Shown here piece after piece: positions 8,181 through 16,514 of a DNA stretch of 64,000 nucleotides; position 1 is the first letter of the stretch, and each line of letters starts with the position of its first letter. The stretch is from the NCBI GenBank assembly GCA_943788195.1, contig CALSPH010000001.1, positions 619,673 to 683,672 on the forward strand. The letters run 5' to 3'. Position numbers and translations under genes: made by a program. The notes beneath the pieces are model-generated. The model was given only the letters and a program-made list of their open reading frames with translations. It searched no databases and was not told the origin of the DNA. Source of the DNA: an uncultured Bacteroidia bacterium (lineage in GTDB: Bacteria > Bacteroidota > Bacteroidia > NS11-12g > UBA955).

Positions 8181-8546
8181 ATGCTCCCGAAAAAAGCAAC
8201 GCTTCTACTTCTTTCAATTTGTGTTTGGATGTTAAGCTTGGCAACTACGCCAGTTAAGCCAGTAAAACTTCGGTTAATTGTTTTTCAGGGGTCCGATTCG
8301 TTGTTTATTCGCTATATAACGGAAAATGATATTACGATTGAACGCATAGACTTTCCGCAAAGAATTAAACTCGATTCTGTCACACAGGAACGCAATGAGG
8401 GCATGGCTGATAAATTTGAATTCCAAGGTCAGTTTCCAACTGTGATATTGGCCAATTCGGCAGACAGTGCGTTGCTGAAGATGAACCCCAAACGGAATCA
8501 AACCGTGAAGGAATTCATAACAATCCTTAAAGAGAAAATACCCTAA
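8181..8546 (+). CDS. thioredoxin-fold protein that has lost the CxxC motif
   Basis: 121 aa with an N-terminal signal-like segment. The first gene of the Bacteroidota ApbE-DUF4266-DUF3570 operons is normally a thioredoxin-family protein with the flow FSGSDWCxxC ... ADFPR ... NExLAxKY ... GxFPTvvL. Here the same landmarks are visible (IVFQGSD, RIDFPQRIKLDS, RNEGMADKFEFQGQFPTVIL), but the stretch between GSD and the second strand is about 20 residues too short and contains no cysteine. Mature protein has no Cys at all. Likely a non-redox remnant or scaffold. It is followed 5 bp later by apbE. Family assignment rests on motif order and operon position. Confidence 0.7.
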   Translation: MLPKKATLLLLSICVWMLSLATTPVKPVKLRLIVFQGSDSLFIRYITENDITIERIDFPQRIKLDSVTQERNEGMADKFEFQGQFPTVILANSADSALLKMNPKRNQTVKEFITILKEKIP

Positions 8547-8551
8547 TAAAC

Positions 8552-9481
8552 ATGAAATGTTTTAAAAAGGAGTGCATCCGAATGGGTTCAGTTTTTGAGT
8601 TAGGTGTTGTTACTATTGACGAGAATTGGGCAACCAAATTAATTGAAATAGGGATAAAGGAAATCGAACGGTTTGAAGATATTTTGTCTGAATTTAGGCC
8701 GGACTCTATGACAAGTAAGATTAATCAGAATGCAGGCGTTGTTCCCACAAAATTGAATACAGAGGTTTTTGAATTGATCAAACGGAGTATACAAATCGCT
8801 CAAATATCCAATGGTGCTTTTGATATTACCGTTGGACCTTTAAAGAAATTGTATCAGTTTAAAAACGCAGACTTCGTTTTTCCAAAATCGAAAAAAATCA
8901 CTCAAGCATTGAATCTTGTGGGTTATGAAAAGGTAAAATTGGATGATTCAAGAGGAGAGATCCAACTTGAAAAACCTCAAATGAGCATAAGTTTTGCGGC
9001 CATTGGCAAAGGGTACGCGGCAGATCAAGTACGAAAAATATGGAGATCACACCAGGTTGAATCGGGTTATATTAATGCGAGTGGAGATTTGTGTGCATTT
9101 GGCAAAAATGCAAAAGGCAAACCATGGACCATTGGTATAGCTAATCCGAATGATCGAAAAAAGAACCTACTGCATTTAGATTTGAGTGATAGAGCCATTG
9201 CTACTTCTGGGGATTATGAGCAGTTTTTTAATTATCAAGGGAAACGCTATTCGCATAGTTTAAATCCAAAAACTGGCTTGCCATTGAGCGGAATCAAAAG
9301 TGTTTCTGTAATTTCGCCTAGTGCTGAATTGTCAGACGGTCTGGCAACAGCGGTTTATACATTGGGTGAGAAGGCAGGCATATCATTTGTGAATAGCCTT
9401 CCTCAAACCCATGCAATAGTCATCAATGAAAATAATGAGGTCCATTTTTCTGAAGATATCAATTATGAAGGCATACGTTAA
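8552..9481 (+). CDS. apbE: FAD:protein FMN transferase
   Basis: 309 aa. ApbE transfers FMN from FAD to a Thr/Ser of target proteins, with Mg2+. Family motifs: RMGSVFEL at the N-terminus, GAFDITVGPL, SFAAIGKGYAADQV, INASGDLCAFG, IATSGDYEQFF with YSHSLNPKTGLPL, and SDGLATAVYTLG near the C-terminus. There is no signal peptide or lipobox, unlike many periplasmic ApbE proteins, so the product as annotated would be cytoplasmic. No obvious FMN acceptor motif (D/S-G-A/S-T-x-x-S/T) was found in the neighbouring proteins, so its target is unknown. Its last 17 bp overlap the DUF4266 gene. Confidence 0.92.
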   Translation: MKCFKKECIRMGSVFELGVVTIDENWATKLIEIGIKEIERFEDILSEFRPDSMTSKINQNAGVVPTKLNTEVFELIKRSIQIAQISNGAFDITVGPLKKLYQFKNADFVFPKSKKITQALNLVGYEKVKLDDSRGEIQLEKPQMSISFAAIGKGYAADQVRKIWRSHQVESGYINASGDLCAFGKNAKGKPWTIGIANPNDRKKNLLHLDLSDRAIATSGDYEQFFNYQGKRYSHSLNPKTGLPLSGIKSVSVISPSAELSDGLATAVYTLGEKAGISFVNSLPQTHAIVINENNEVHFSEDINYEGIR

Positions 9482-9680
9482 GTTGATATGTATCACATGC
9501 GTATTTTTAATGGTCAGTTGCACTAGTTTGAAAATGCATGAGCGCGTTTATGTAAATGACCCAGAAATGCAAATGGGCGATGGCTCAGCAGCTCAATTTG
9601 AAGATTATGTAGAGTCCATACGCGGATCATCTGTCCCAGCCAAAAGCAAAAAAGGCAGTGGAGGGTGCGGATGTAATTAG
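9465..9680 (+). CDS. DUF4266 lipoprotein
   Basis: 71 aa from the ATG at 9465, chosen because it gives a proper lipoprotein signal (KLICITCVFLMVSC, lipobox LMVSC). The longer frame from 9426 would put the signal internally. The mature part carries the DUF4266 pattern ERVYVNDPEMQ and ends in the family's glycine-cysteine tail GGCGCN. Predicted to be anchored to a membrane facing the periplasm; function unknown. The CGC tail could bind a metal or form a disulfide. Overlaps apbE by 17 bp and is 3 bp from the DUF3570 gene, so synthesis is coupled. Confidence 0.85.
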   Translation: MKAYVKLICITCVFLMVSCTSLKMHERVYVNDPEMQMGDGSAAQFEDYVESIRGSSVPAKSKKGSGGCGCN

Positions 9681-9683
9681 TCC

Positions 9684-10892
9684 ATGCGCAGAATACTGAT
9701 TTTGGCTTCTTTGCTGGTGTTCAGTTGTTTTACAAAAAACGCTTTTGGCCAGAAAAAAAACCAAGCGCCACAACCCACTAAACAAGAGATTGAACTCCTC
9801 TATAATCATTACATCCAAGATGGGAATAATTCTGCGGTAACAGGTGGAATTGGCACAGAAAAACTCAATGTGTATGGCCCTTCTGTTCGCATTACTCGTC
9901 AAAAGGGAAAAGGGATTTGGAATTTTAAAGGAGGTACGGATATCATCAGTTCAGCATCAACTGATAATATTGACTCCATTCAATCTTCCGCCTCAGTTCT
10001 AGATGCCAGAACCTATGTAAATGCCAATTATGCGCGATACTTTCCGCAAAAAAAATGGACCATCGATGCAGGTTTTGGAGGCTCAATTGAATCGGATTAT
10101 TTTTCTTATGCCCCAGAAGTTGGAGTAACAAAGGGATCAGCTAATGGATTACGTAATCTTGAAGTTCAATTTAAAACGTATTTTGACGACTTGCGATGGG
10201 GCAGATTGAATCCAGGTTACAATCGTCCGGTTAAACTGATTTATCCTGATGAATTGCGCTACAAAGAATGGACTGATCAGTATAAAAGGCAATCGTATAA
10301 TTTAAATATTGGGGTAACACAGGTGTTAAACAAACGGAATGTGTTGGGCATATTTGCATTGGTTGGTGTGCAAAACGGTTTGCTGTCAACCCCGTTTCAT
10401 CGGGTTTATTTTAATACGGACTCCTTAGCAGTTGAAAAATTACCGAACCAGCGAAACCGGTTCTCATTAAGTATAAAATGGAATTCATTTGTCGGTGGAA
10501 GGTTTATTCTTAAGAATACCGCTTATGCGTACACCGATAACTTTGGTGTGTTGGCTGCTTCTTTACAGCATGAAACGGCTTATAAAATAAATCGAAAGTT
10601 GACTGTCTTAGGGGATCTTAAATTGTATTCCCAGCGTGCTTCAGATTATTTTGCACCTTTTAAAGAACATGAAATCACGGATTTGTATTATACCTCAGAT
10701 TACGACATGTCGCAATTTCAAACGCTTAAATTAGGCGGAGGGTTCAAGTTTAGGCCTTATCTGTACAAGGCGCAACCACTTATTAATCTAATAACACTTC
10801 GCTACCATCATTATCTCCGCTCCAATGGATTACGCAGCCATGCTATTTCATTTGCGATTCAGTTGCCAATTGGCAAAAAGATGAATCCATAA
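9684..10892 (+). CDS. DUF3570 outer-membrane beta-barrel protein
   Basis: 402 aa with signal peptide (LILASLLVFSCFTKNAFG). The mature protein is a run of alternating amphipathic strands typical of an outer-membrane barrel and ends in a strand (HAISFAIQLPIGKKMNP). DUF3570 hallmarks: LYNHYIQDGNNSAVTGGIGTEKL near the start, and the middle VNANYARYFPQKKWTIDAGFG. DUF3570 proteins occur with ApbE, DUF4266 and a thioredoxin-like protein in many Gram-negative genomes, but the role of the system is not known to me. Last gene of the operon; a 7-bp hairpin (10903-10909/10914-10920) without a T tract follows. Confidence 0.87.
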   Translation: MRRILILASLLVFSCFTKNAFGQKKNQAPQPTKQEIELLYNHYIQDGNNSAVTGGIGTEKLNVYGPSVRITRQKGKGIWNFKGGTDIISSASTDNIDSIQSSASVLDARTYVNANYARYFPQKKWTIDAGFGGSIESDYFSYAPEVGVTKGSANGLRNLEVQFKTYFDDLRWGRLNPGYNRPVKLIYPDELRYKEWTDQYKRQSYNLNIGVTQVLNKRNVLGIFALVGVQNGLLSTPFHRVYFNTDSLAVEKLPNQRNRFSLSIKWNSFVGGRFILKNTAYAYTDNFGVLAASLQHETAYKINRKLTVLGDLKLYSQRASDYFAPFKEHEITDLYYTSDYDMSQFQTLKLGGGFKFRPYLYKAQPLINLITLRYHHYLRSNGLRSHAISFAIQLPIGKKMNP

Positions 10893-10977
10893 GCGGTGTT
10901 AGATTGAACCTAAGTTCAATAGGTCTTCTGTAAACTTTGCTTAATTGAATAATAGTGTAGAACTCTGTTTTTTTGAA

Positions 10978-10985
10978 TAGTTTTG
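10978..10985 (+). promoter_or_regulatory. -7 box of the M28 peptidase gene
   Basis: TAGTTTTG, perfect TAnnTTTG, ending only 4 nt before the ATG at 10990. If used, the transcript would start at or within a few bases of the start codon. No clear -33 element. Confidence 0.45.
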
Positions 10986-10989
10986 AACA

Positions 10990-12507
10990 ATGCGAGCATT
11001 AAGAAAGAGTTTATTGGGGATGGTGTTTTTTACTTCAATACAAATGTTGCTCGTTGGGCAAACTACCCAAGAAGTAATCAACCAAGTTAATCAAGACTCC
11101 TTAATTCACACGGTTAGTCAGTTTTCTGGAGAAGATTCATGCATCGTAAATGGCACTCAAGTACTTATCAAGCATAGAGTAAGCTCACGTGGCAATAATT
11201 TGGCAGCAGATTATTTGGCAGAGCGATTACGTGGATATGGGCTCTCAGTTGAAGAGTTAAATTATCGACCTGGGGGCAGAAATATTGTAGCCACACAAAT
11301 TGGCAAAACATTTCCAGATAGTATTTATTTAATTGGAGCGCATTATGATGCAGTGGCAGATTTTTGTGCTGACGACAATGCAAGTGGAAGTGGAGCGGTA
11401 TTAGAAGCAGCTCGGATTTTATCTCAATATTGTGTGGACTATACGATTAAATATGCTTTTTGGGATGAAGAAGAAAGGGGATTGATAGGAAGCGATTATT
11501 ATGCGGATACTGCTAAGGCTTATCAGCTGCCAATACTAGGAGCAATTAACTTAGATATGATGGGGTATGACGGGAATGGAGATAAAATATTTGATATCCA
11601 TACGAATAATTTGCCAGCAAATCTTCAGTTGAAGGATACGGTTTTATTTATTTTGGACTCATTTAAAATTAACTTGGTTCCACAAATACTTAATCCAGGG
11701 ACTAATCGCAGCGACCATGCATCATTTTGGCGTAATGGGTATCCAGCCATTTTATTTGGAGAATCGGTTCTAGGTGGCGATCCCAATCCAGAGTATCATA
11801 AATCAACAGATCGACTGGCGCTTTTTGATACTTCATATTACTTCAAATTAGCTCAATTGGGTATTGGTACTTTGGCACAATTAAGCGGTATTATCCCCGC
11901 AACTGAAGTTAGGGATACACTGGTAGCTTGTGATTCCTTTTATTATTCAAATGCTTGGTATGTGGAGTCAGGTATTTACGTAGACAGCTTAAAAACCAGC
12001 CAGGGTTACGATAGCATTTATACGTTTGATTTAAGTATAATCAACACGAATGATTCAGTTGAACAATCTGTCAATTCATTAAGATCATATCAATTTGGAG
12101 CGCAATATCAATGGTTAGACTGTGATATGAATTATGTGCCAATTAGTGGAGCCACAACACAATTATTTGAAGTTCCTTCAAGTGGGAACTATGCAGTTGA
12201 AGTCACCAATGGAAGGTGTGTAGATACTTCTAAGTGCTTTAATGTTCAATATGTGGGTGTAGAATCACTAAAGCTAAGCGGAGTCTCCGTTTACCCTAAT
12301 CCTACCGATGGCCTAGCGAAAGTGGACTTTGGCAGGATGCTGAATAATGTGCGCTATGCAGTCTATTCATCCACAGGGAGTATGGTAGAAAATGGGAAAT
12401 TGGATCAAGCCAAGTACATACCTATTCAATTGCATGTCAAGGGGATGTATTACATCATGGTTAGCTCAGAAAATAAGGTGGTTTGGTTAAAAGTGATAAA
12501 AAATTAA
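10990..12507 (+). CDS. secreted M28-family zinc peptidase with T9SS type A sorting domain
   Basis: 505 aa. Signal peptide (LLGMVFFTSIQMLLVG), M28 peptidase domain ~55-295, a linker with Cys-rich Ig-like segment, and a T9SS C-terminal sorting domain from ~430 (VSVYPNPTDG ... VKGMYYIMVSSENK ... WLKVIKN). All metal ligands of the di-zinc site are present: His118 (GAHYDA), Asp128/129 (ADDNASG), the Glu160-162 cluster (FWDEEERGL), Asp189 (NLDMMGYD) and His270 (PEYHKSTD). It is therefore a likely active aminopeptidase or carboxypeptidase exported across the outer membrane and attached to the surface or released. Confidence 0.93.
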   Translation: MRALRKSLLGMVFFTSIQMLLVGQTTQEVINQVNQDSLIHTVSQFSGEDSCIVNGTQVLIKHRVSSRGNNLAADYLAERLRGYGLSVEELNYRPGGRNIVATQIGKTFPDSIYLIGAHYDAVADFCADDNASGSGAVLEAARILSQYCVDYTIKYAFWDEEERGLIGSDYYADTAKAYQLPILGAINLDMMGYDGNGDKIFDIHTNNLPANLQLKDTVLFILDSFKINLVPQILNPGTNRSDHASFWRNGYPAILFGESVLGGDPNPEYHKSTDRLALFDTSYYFKLAQLGIGTLAQLSGIIPATEVRDTLVACDSFYYSNAWYVESGIYVDSLKTSQGYDSIYTFDLSIINTNDSVEQSVNSLRSYQFGAQYQWLDCDMNYVPISGATTQLFEVPSSGNYAVEVTNGRCVDTSKCFNVQYVGVESLKLSGVSVYPNPTDGLAKVDFGRMLNNVRYAVYSSTGSMVENGKLDQAKYIPIQLHVKGMYYIMVSSENKVVWLKVIKN

Positions 12508-12531
12508 TGGATTATACTAAATTCGTTTCTT

Positions 12532-13131
12532 ATGAATGCACCTTTAGTAAACCCGCTAGATATAAACAGCAGCCCCGAATTATTAGAATTGGCTACCTTC
12601 TTTAATGAAACCTTGGGTTTCTGCCCCAACTCTGTGCGCACGATGCACCACAGACCTGCCATTGCAACTGCTTTCATTAATCTAAATAAAGCAGTTATGG
12701 CGAATGATGGACGGGTGAAATCAGCCTTAAAACGTTTGATAGGATATATTACTAGTCAGGTTGCAGGATGTAATTATTGTAAAGCACATACGATACGGGC
12801 GGCAGAACGTTATGGAGCAGAACAGGAACAATTGGACCATGTTTGGGAGTATAAAACCCATAATGCTTTTAATGATGCTGAACGTGCAGCTTTAGATTTT
12901 GCTTGGGCGGCAAGTACTATTCCCAATGGAGTGGACGCCACCATCAAAGAAAAACTATACCAACATTGGAATGAAGGAGAGATTGTAGAAATGCTGGGTG
13001 TGATTTCGCTATTTGGATATCTAAATAGATGGAATGATAGTATGGGAACTACTATAGAAGACCCAGCGATTGAAAGTGGCAATCAGTGGTTAGCAGAAAA
13101 CACCGATTGGCAAGTGGGTAAGCATGGCTAG
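12532..13131 (+). CDS. carboxymuconolactone decarboxylase / AhpD-like peroxidase-related protein
   Basis: 199 aa cytoplasmic all-helical protein. The AhpD/CMD core carries the redox pair Cys80-x-x-Cys83 with His86 (AGCNYCKAHT), the arrangement seen in AhpD-like alkylhydroperoxidases; a second helix block FNDAERAALDFAWAAS and GEIVEMLGVISLFGYLNRWND match the peroxidase-related subfamily. Likely reduces peroxides or acts with an unknown thiol partner. It stands 24 bp after the M28 gene and is followed by a strong bidirectional terminator. Confidence 0.88.
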   Translation: MNAPLVNPLDINSSPELLELATFFNETLGFCPNSVRTMHHRPAIATAFINLNKAVMANDGRVKSALKRLIGYITSQVAGCNYCKAHTIRAAERYGAEQEQLDHVWEYKTHNAFNDAERAALDFAWAASTIPNGVDATIKEKLYQHWNEGEIVEMLGVISLFGYLNRWNDSMGTTIEDPAIESGNQWLAENTDWQVGKHG

Positions 13132-13150
13132 CCAATGATAAATTATCAAT

Positions 13151-13186
13151 AAAAAACCCGAAGCTGACTTCAGCTTCGGGTTTTTT
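13151..13186. terminator. bidirectional intrinsic terminator
   Basis: Perfect hairpin between two convergent genes: CCCGAAGCTGA / TCAGCTTCGGG with a 2-nt loop (CT), extended on both sides by six A and six T so that both strands end in a U tract. It serves the AhpD-like gene (+) and the Cys-rich protein gene (-). Confidence 0.93.
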
Positions 13187-13205
13187 AGTTAAGGTTAATT
13201 GGTCT

Positions 13206-13568
13206 TTAGCTTTTGGCTTTATCTTGGCAACAAGAACGCTTTTTTGAAGTACATTTCTTTTTTTCATCTGTGTTTGCGTTGTTACTTTGTGTGCCACTGT
13301 TATTGTTGGATGCCGCCGCTTTGTCTTTGCAACAAGATTTTCCTTTGCTACATTTCTTGCCGTTTGCTTCACCACTACACTTTTTGCCTGTAGCTGCTTT
13401 GGTTTCTGATTTCTTTGTATTATCTCCTGCCGCAGCATCATCACTCGCTGGAGTTTTAGTTACTTTAGCTTCAGTTTTCTTTTCTGCCGTATTGTTTCCA
13501 GCGGTTTGTGCTTGAGAAATTACTGCAAGGCCTAAAAATAGGCTCATCATTATTAATATCTTTTTCAT
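13206..13568 (-). CDS. secreted Lys/Cys-rich protein of unknown function
   Basis: 120 aa from the ATG at 13568, which gives a clean signal peptide (MKKILIMMSLFLGLAVISQAQ); a longer frame from 13610 is not plausible. The mature part is low-complexity (Lys, Ala, Asn, Ser, Thr, Asp) with seven cysteines in two clusters: KKCSGEANGKKCSKGKSCCK (C64, C73, C79, C80) and KKKCTSKKRSCCQDK (C106, C113, C114). The repeated K-C-S/T-K-x-x-S-C-C pattern suggests duplication and possible metal or thiol binding in the periplasm; this is inference. Located just downstream of psd, separated by 13 bp, and ends at a strong terminator. Confidence 0.7.
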   Translation of the reverse strand: MKKILIMMSLFLGLAVISQAQTAGNNTAEKKTEAKVTKTPASDDAAAGDNTKKSETKAATGKKCSGEANGKKCSKGKSCCKDKAAASNNNSGTQSNNANTDEKKKCTSKKRSCCQDKAKS

Positions 13569-13581
13569 ATAGTAATCAAAT

Positions 13582-14235
13582 CTACAAAAATTCGGCCAAT
13601 ATGGTTTCACCCCCTCTTACTTTATCTCCAATCTTAACGTTTATTTTTACATTCTTAGGACAAATCACATCCACACGGCTACCAAATTTAATGAAACCCA
13701 TCTCAGCTCCTTGGCGTACTTGGTCATTTTCTTTAATGTAATATCGAATTCTTCGTGCAACGGCTCCTGCAATTTGACGGAATAATACTTGCCCATTATG
13801 ATTTCCAATAACCATTGTGGTGCGCTCATTATCTGTAGATGCTTTGGGATGCCAGGCTACTAAATATTTCCCTGGGTGGTATTTGGCGTATTTCACTATT
13901 CCGCCAATAGGATTGCGATTTACATGCACATTAAGAGGTGACATGAATATGCTGATTTGTACCCGTTTATCTTTTAGAAATTCCGTTTCTTCAATTTCTT
14001 CAATCACCACCACCTTGCCATCGGCTGGGGCAATAATATGATCATCATTCATAGCTGTATGTCTTTTAGGGTCTCTAAAAAACTGTACTACTAATCCCAA
14101 GAACACCAATAGACCTATGGATAATATTTGAGCCAATGGAACGGGTTTTAGCCATGTCATCATTACGTATGAAAGACCAACACAAATTAAGCTAGCTCCT
14201 AATATTATAATAAATCCTTCGCGATGTATTCTCAT
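13582..14235 (-). CDS. psd: phosphatidylserine decarboxylase (short, archaeal-type form)
   Basis: 217 aa proenzyme. Two N-terminal membrane helices (FIIILGASLICVGLSYVMM; ILSIGLLVFLGLVVQFF), then the catalytic domain: IIAPADGKVVVIEE, IFMSPLNVHVNRNPI and the self-cleavage site FGSR with Ser186, which becomes the pyruvoyl group. It makes phosphatidylethanolamine from phosphatidylserine at the inner membrane. It sits directly behind the glutamate dehydrogenase gene (3 bp gap) and near cdsA, which makes the CDP-diacylglycerol precursor of the same pathway. Confidence 0.93.
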   Translation of the reverse strand: MRIHREGFIIILGASLICVGLSYVMMTWLKPVPLAQILSIGLLVFLGLVVQFFRDPKRHTAMNDDHIIAPADGKVVVIEEIEETEFLKDKRVQISIFMSPLNVHVNRNPIGGIVKYAKYHPGKYLVAWHPKASTDNERTTMVIGNHNGQVLFRQIAGAVARRIRYYIKENDQVRQGAEMGFIKFGSRVDVICPKNVKINVKIGDKVRGGETILAEFL

Positions 14236-14238
14236 AAT

Positions 14239-15510
14239 TTAACCATAAACTCCTCTTAGTTTTTGGGTATCTGCTACTTTCTTGATTGCCACGATATATG
14301 AAGCTATGCGCCAATTACAGCGATGTTTTTGCGCTGCTGCATACACCTCGTTAAATGCTTGTTTCATTACTCGATCAGCTCTTCGATTTACGCGTTCTTC
14401 AGTCCAGTGATACCCCAAACGGTTTTGTACCCATTCAAAATAAGAAACGGTAACACCTCCTGCATTGGCAAGAATATCAGGAACCACATAAATGCCTTTT
14501 TTATCTAAAATATCATCGGCATCACTACTAGTAGGGCCGTTTGCGCCTTCCACAATAAGCTTTGCTTTAATCTTATCGGCATTGTTGCGGGTAATCTGAT
14601 CTTCCATAGCAGCGGGAACTAAAATATCTGTTTCCAGTTCAAGCAATTTATCATTGCTGATTTTGCGACCGTCTTTGAACCCCTCTAAGGTGCCATTATT
14701 GCGTTCCTTAAATTTGATGGCCTTTTCAATATCAATTCCCTTTTTGTTGTAATACCCTCCAGAGATATCTGAGATGCCTATTATGGTAACGCCAAGCATT
14801 TCGATCAGTTTCGCCGATATGCTACCTACGTTTCCAAATCCTTGAACTACACAGGTTGACTCTTGCGGATTCATACCCAACTTGGACATGGCAGAACGAC
14901 AGCTTACCATTACACCTCTGCCCGTAGCTTCTACTCGCCCTGCAGAGCCACCCATTGTTAAGGGTTTTCCTGTAATAACTGCAGGTGTGAAAGCGCCTTT
15001 AATTTTAGAGTATTCATCAACAATCCAAGCCATTTCTTGAGGTCCCGTATTCATATCTGGAGCTGGAATATCCTTGTCAGGTCCAATCACATCAGACATT
15101 GCTGCTGCATAAGATCTTGTTAAACGTTCCAATTCACCCTTACTCATTGTTCTCGGGTCGCATTTTATACCTCCTTTACCGCCACCAAAAGGCATACCTA
15201 CTACGGCACATTTCCAAGTCATCCAAGCAGCAAGCGCTTTAACCTCATCTAAGGTAACACTCATGCTATATCGAATACCTCCTTTAGAAGGTCCAAGGGT
15301 TTGGGAATGTTGGACACGATGTCCTTCAAAAACTTTTACTGTACCATCATCCATTTGTATCGGTAGGTTGGCTGTAACGATACGTGCAGGATTGATTAAT
15401 ACTTGGTAAATAGATGGGTCAAGCTGGATTTTCTTGGCCGCAATTTCAAATCGCGACATCATTGACTCTAATGGATTATAGACTTTTCCATTCTTTTTAG
15501 AGACAGTCAT
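14239..15510 (-). CDS. Glu/Leu/Phe/Val dehydrogenase (glutamate dehydrogenase)
   Basis: 423 aa, the size of hexameric NAD-linked glutamate dehydrogenases. Substrate-site Lys in KCAVVGMPFGGGKGGIKCDP and PAPDMNTGPQEMAWI, followed by a Rossmann domain (CVVQGFGNVGSISAKLIEMLG), then ANAGGVTVSYFEWVQN. It interconverts glutamate and 2-oxoglutarate plus ammonium in the cytoplasm. A -7 box (TACGTTTG) lies 37 nt before the ATG. psd follows after 3 bp, so they likely share a transcript. Cofactor preference (NAD or NADP) cannot be settled by eye. Confidence 0.95.
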   Translation of the reverse strand: MTVSKKNGKVYNPLESMMSRFEIAAKKIQLDPSIYQVLINPARIVTANLPIQMDDGTVKVFEGHRVQHSQTLGPSKGGIRYSMSVTLDEVKALAAWMTWKCAVVGMPFGGGKGGIKCDPRTMSKGELERLTRSYAAAMSDVIGPDKDIPAPDMNTGPQEMAWIVDEYSKIKGAFTPAVITGKPLTMGGSAGRVEATGRGVMVSCRSAMSKLGMNPQESTCVVQGFGNVGSISAKLIEMLGVTIIGISDISGGYYNKKGIDIEKAIKFKERNNGTLEGFKDGRKISNDKLLELETDILVPAAMEDQITRNNADKIKAKLIVEGANGPTSSDADDILDKKGIYVVPDILANAGGVTVSYFEWVQNRLGYHWTEERVNRRADRVMKQAFNEVYAAAQKHRCNWRIASYIVAIKKVADTQKLRGVYG

Positions 15511-15547
15511 ATTTTAGGTTTATTTTAAGGTTAGCTTAATGTTACAG

Positions 15548-15555
15548 CAAACGTA
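15548..15555 (-). promoter_or_regulatory. -7 box of the glutamate dehydrogenase-psd unit
   Basis: TACGTTTG on the minus strand, perfect TAnnTTTG, leaving a 37-nt leader before the ATG at 15510. No clear -33 TTTG. Confidence 0.5.
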
Positions 15556-15626
15556 AAGAAAAATATAATGCCACAGAAAGAACCCTTCATTTATTTAACC
15601 TGTTTTAAAGGTTTTTTAATGAAAAA

Positions 15627-16514
15627 TTATTGGAACATATTGTTGACAATAATCCAGAAGAATAAACTGAATGGAGCAGCAAGTAATACTCCATCAATGC
15701 GATCTAAAATTCCACCATGGCCAGGGATAAGGGTGCCACTGTCTTTAATGCCCATATTTCTCTTCCATAAAGATTGAACTAAATCGCCCAAGGTGGTTGT
15801 ACATGCTAATAAGGCGCCAAATATTGCGGCAATATACCAAGTGCTAGTGCTATTGAAAACAGACAAAAAAAGAATTTCAAAAACTACGGTAACAATCAAC
15901 CCACCTGCAAATCCTTCAATGGTTTTGTTTGGGGATATGTGAGGGGATAATTTGCGTTTGCCTAGCATGCGCCCACTTAAGTAAGCAAAAGTATCACTCA
16001 CCCATATACCGATTATGGTTGCAAAGCTTAAAATAATCTGGTCTGTACTTTCGCTGTTAATCAGGGCGTTATGTCTTAAAAAGCCCATGCTTAATAACCC
16101 AAATCCAATGTAGAATAATCCAAATACCTGGAATTGTAAACGATTGATTCTTGCTTTTTCCCCTTTTCTAATCTCAAAATAAGCAAGTAATAAGATAATA
16201 GGTATGCTTAAAATAAATGCAAAAATGTATCCAGCAGGTAGGGCTACTTTATATGTGCCTAATCGTTCGAAATAATCTAAAAAGTAATAATGGCCTGCAA
16301 GACTGGCTGCAAACCAAATGGTAATCATGGCAATGGAATTGGTGTGTTCTAAAAATCCACTTTCTGGTTGTTGAGCTTTAAAGTATTCAAAGCAAGCCAA
16401 AAGAAACAACACCGTTAATAGTGCCATCCAGAACCATGAACCTAAATAAAGGCACAGGGATAAAAGGGCAACATAAACTGCCCCAGAAAGGGCCCGAGTC
16501 ATCATATTACTCAT
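15627..16514 (-). CDS. cdsA: phosphatidate cytidylyltransferase
   Basis: 295 aa, about eight membrane helices. CDP-diacylglycerol synthase of the inner membrane. The family signature lies at the C-terminal third: SPNKTIEGFAGG, LGDLVQSLWKRNMGIKDSG and PGHGGILDRIDGVL (GHGGxxDRxD), with the conserved Asp residues that bind Mg2+. The start codon overlaps the end of the CPBP protease gene by 8 bp, so the two are translationally coupled. Confidence 0.95.
   Translation of the reverse strand: MSNMMTRALSGAVYVALLSLCLYLGSWFWMALLTVLFLLACFEYFKAQQPESGFLEHTNSIAMITIWFAASLAGHYYFLDYFERLGTYKVALPAGYIFAFILSIPIILLLAYFEIRKGEKARINRLQFQVFGLFYIGFGLLSMGFLRHNALINSESTDQIILSFATIIGIWVSDTFAYLSGRMLGKRKLSPHISPNKTIEGFAGGLIVTVVFEILFLSVFNSTSTWYIAAIFGALLACTTTLGDLVQSLWKRNMGIKDSGTLIPGHGGILDRIDGVLLAAPFSLFFWIIVNNMFQ

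Noticed and set aside
10903-10920. Inverted repeat ATTGAAC/GTTCAAT after the DUF3570 gene as a terminator
   Set aside because: Only 7 bp, AT-rich, with no T tract; too weak to call.
15594-15620. AACCT/AGGTT hairpin plus T run between gdh and cdsA
   Set aside because: Short stem and faces the strand with no gene ending there; chance is likely.
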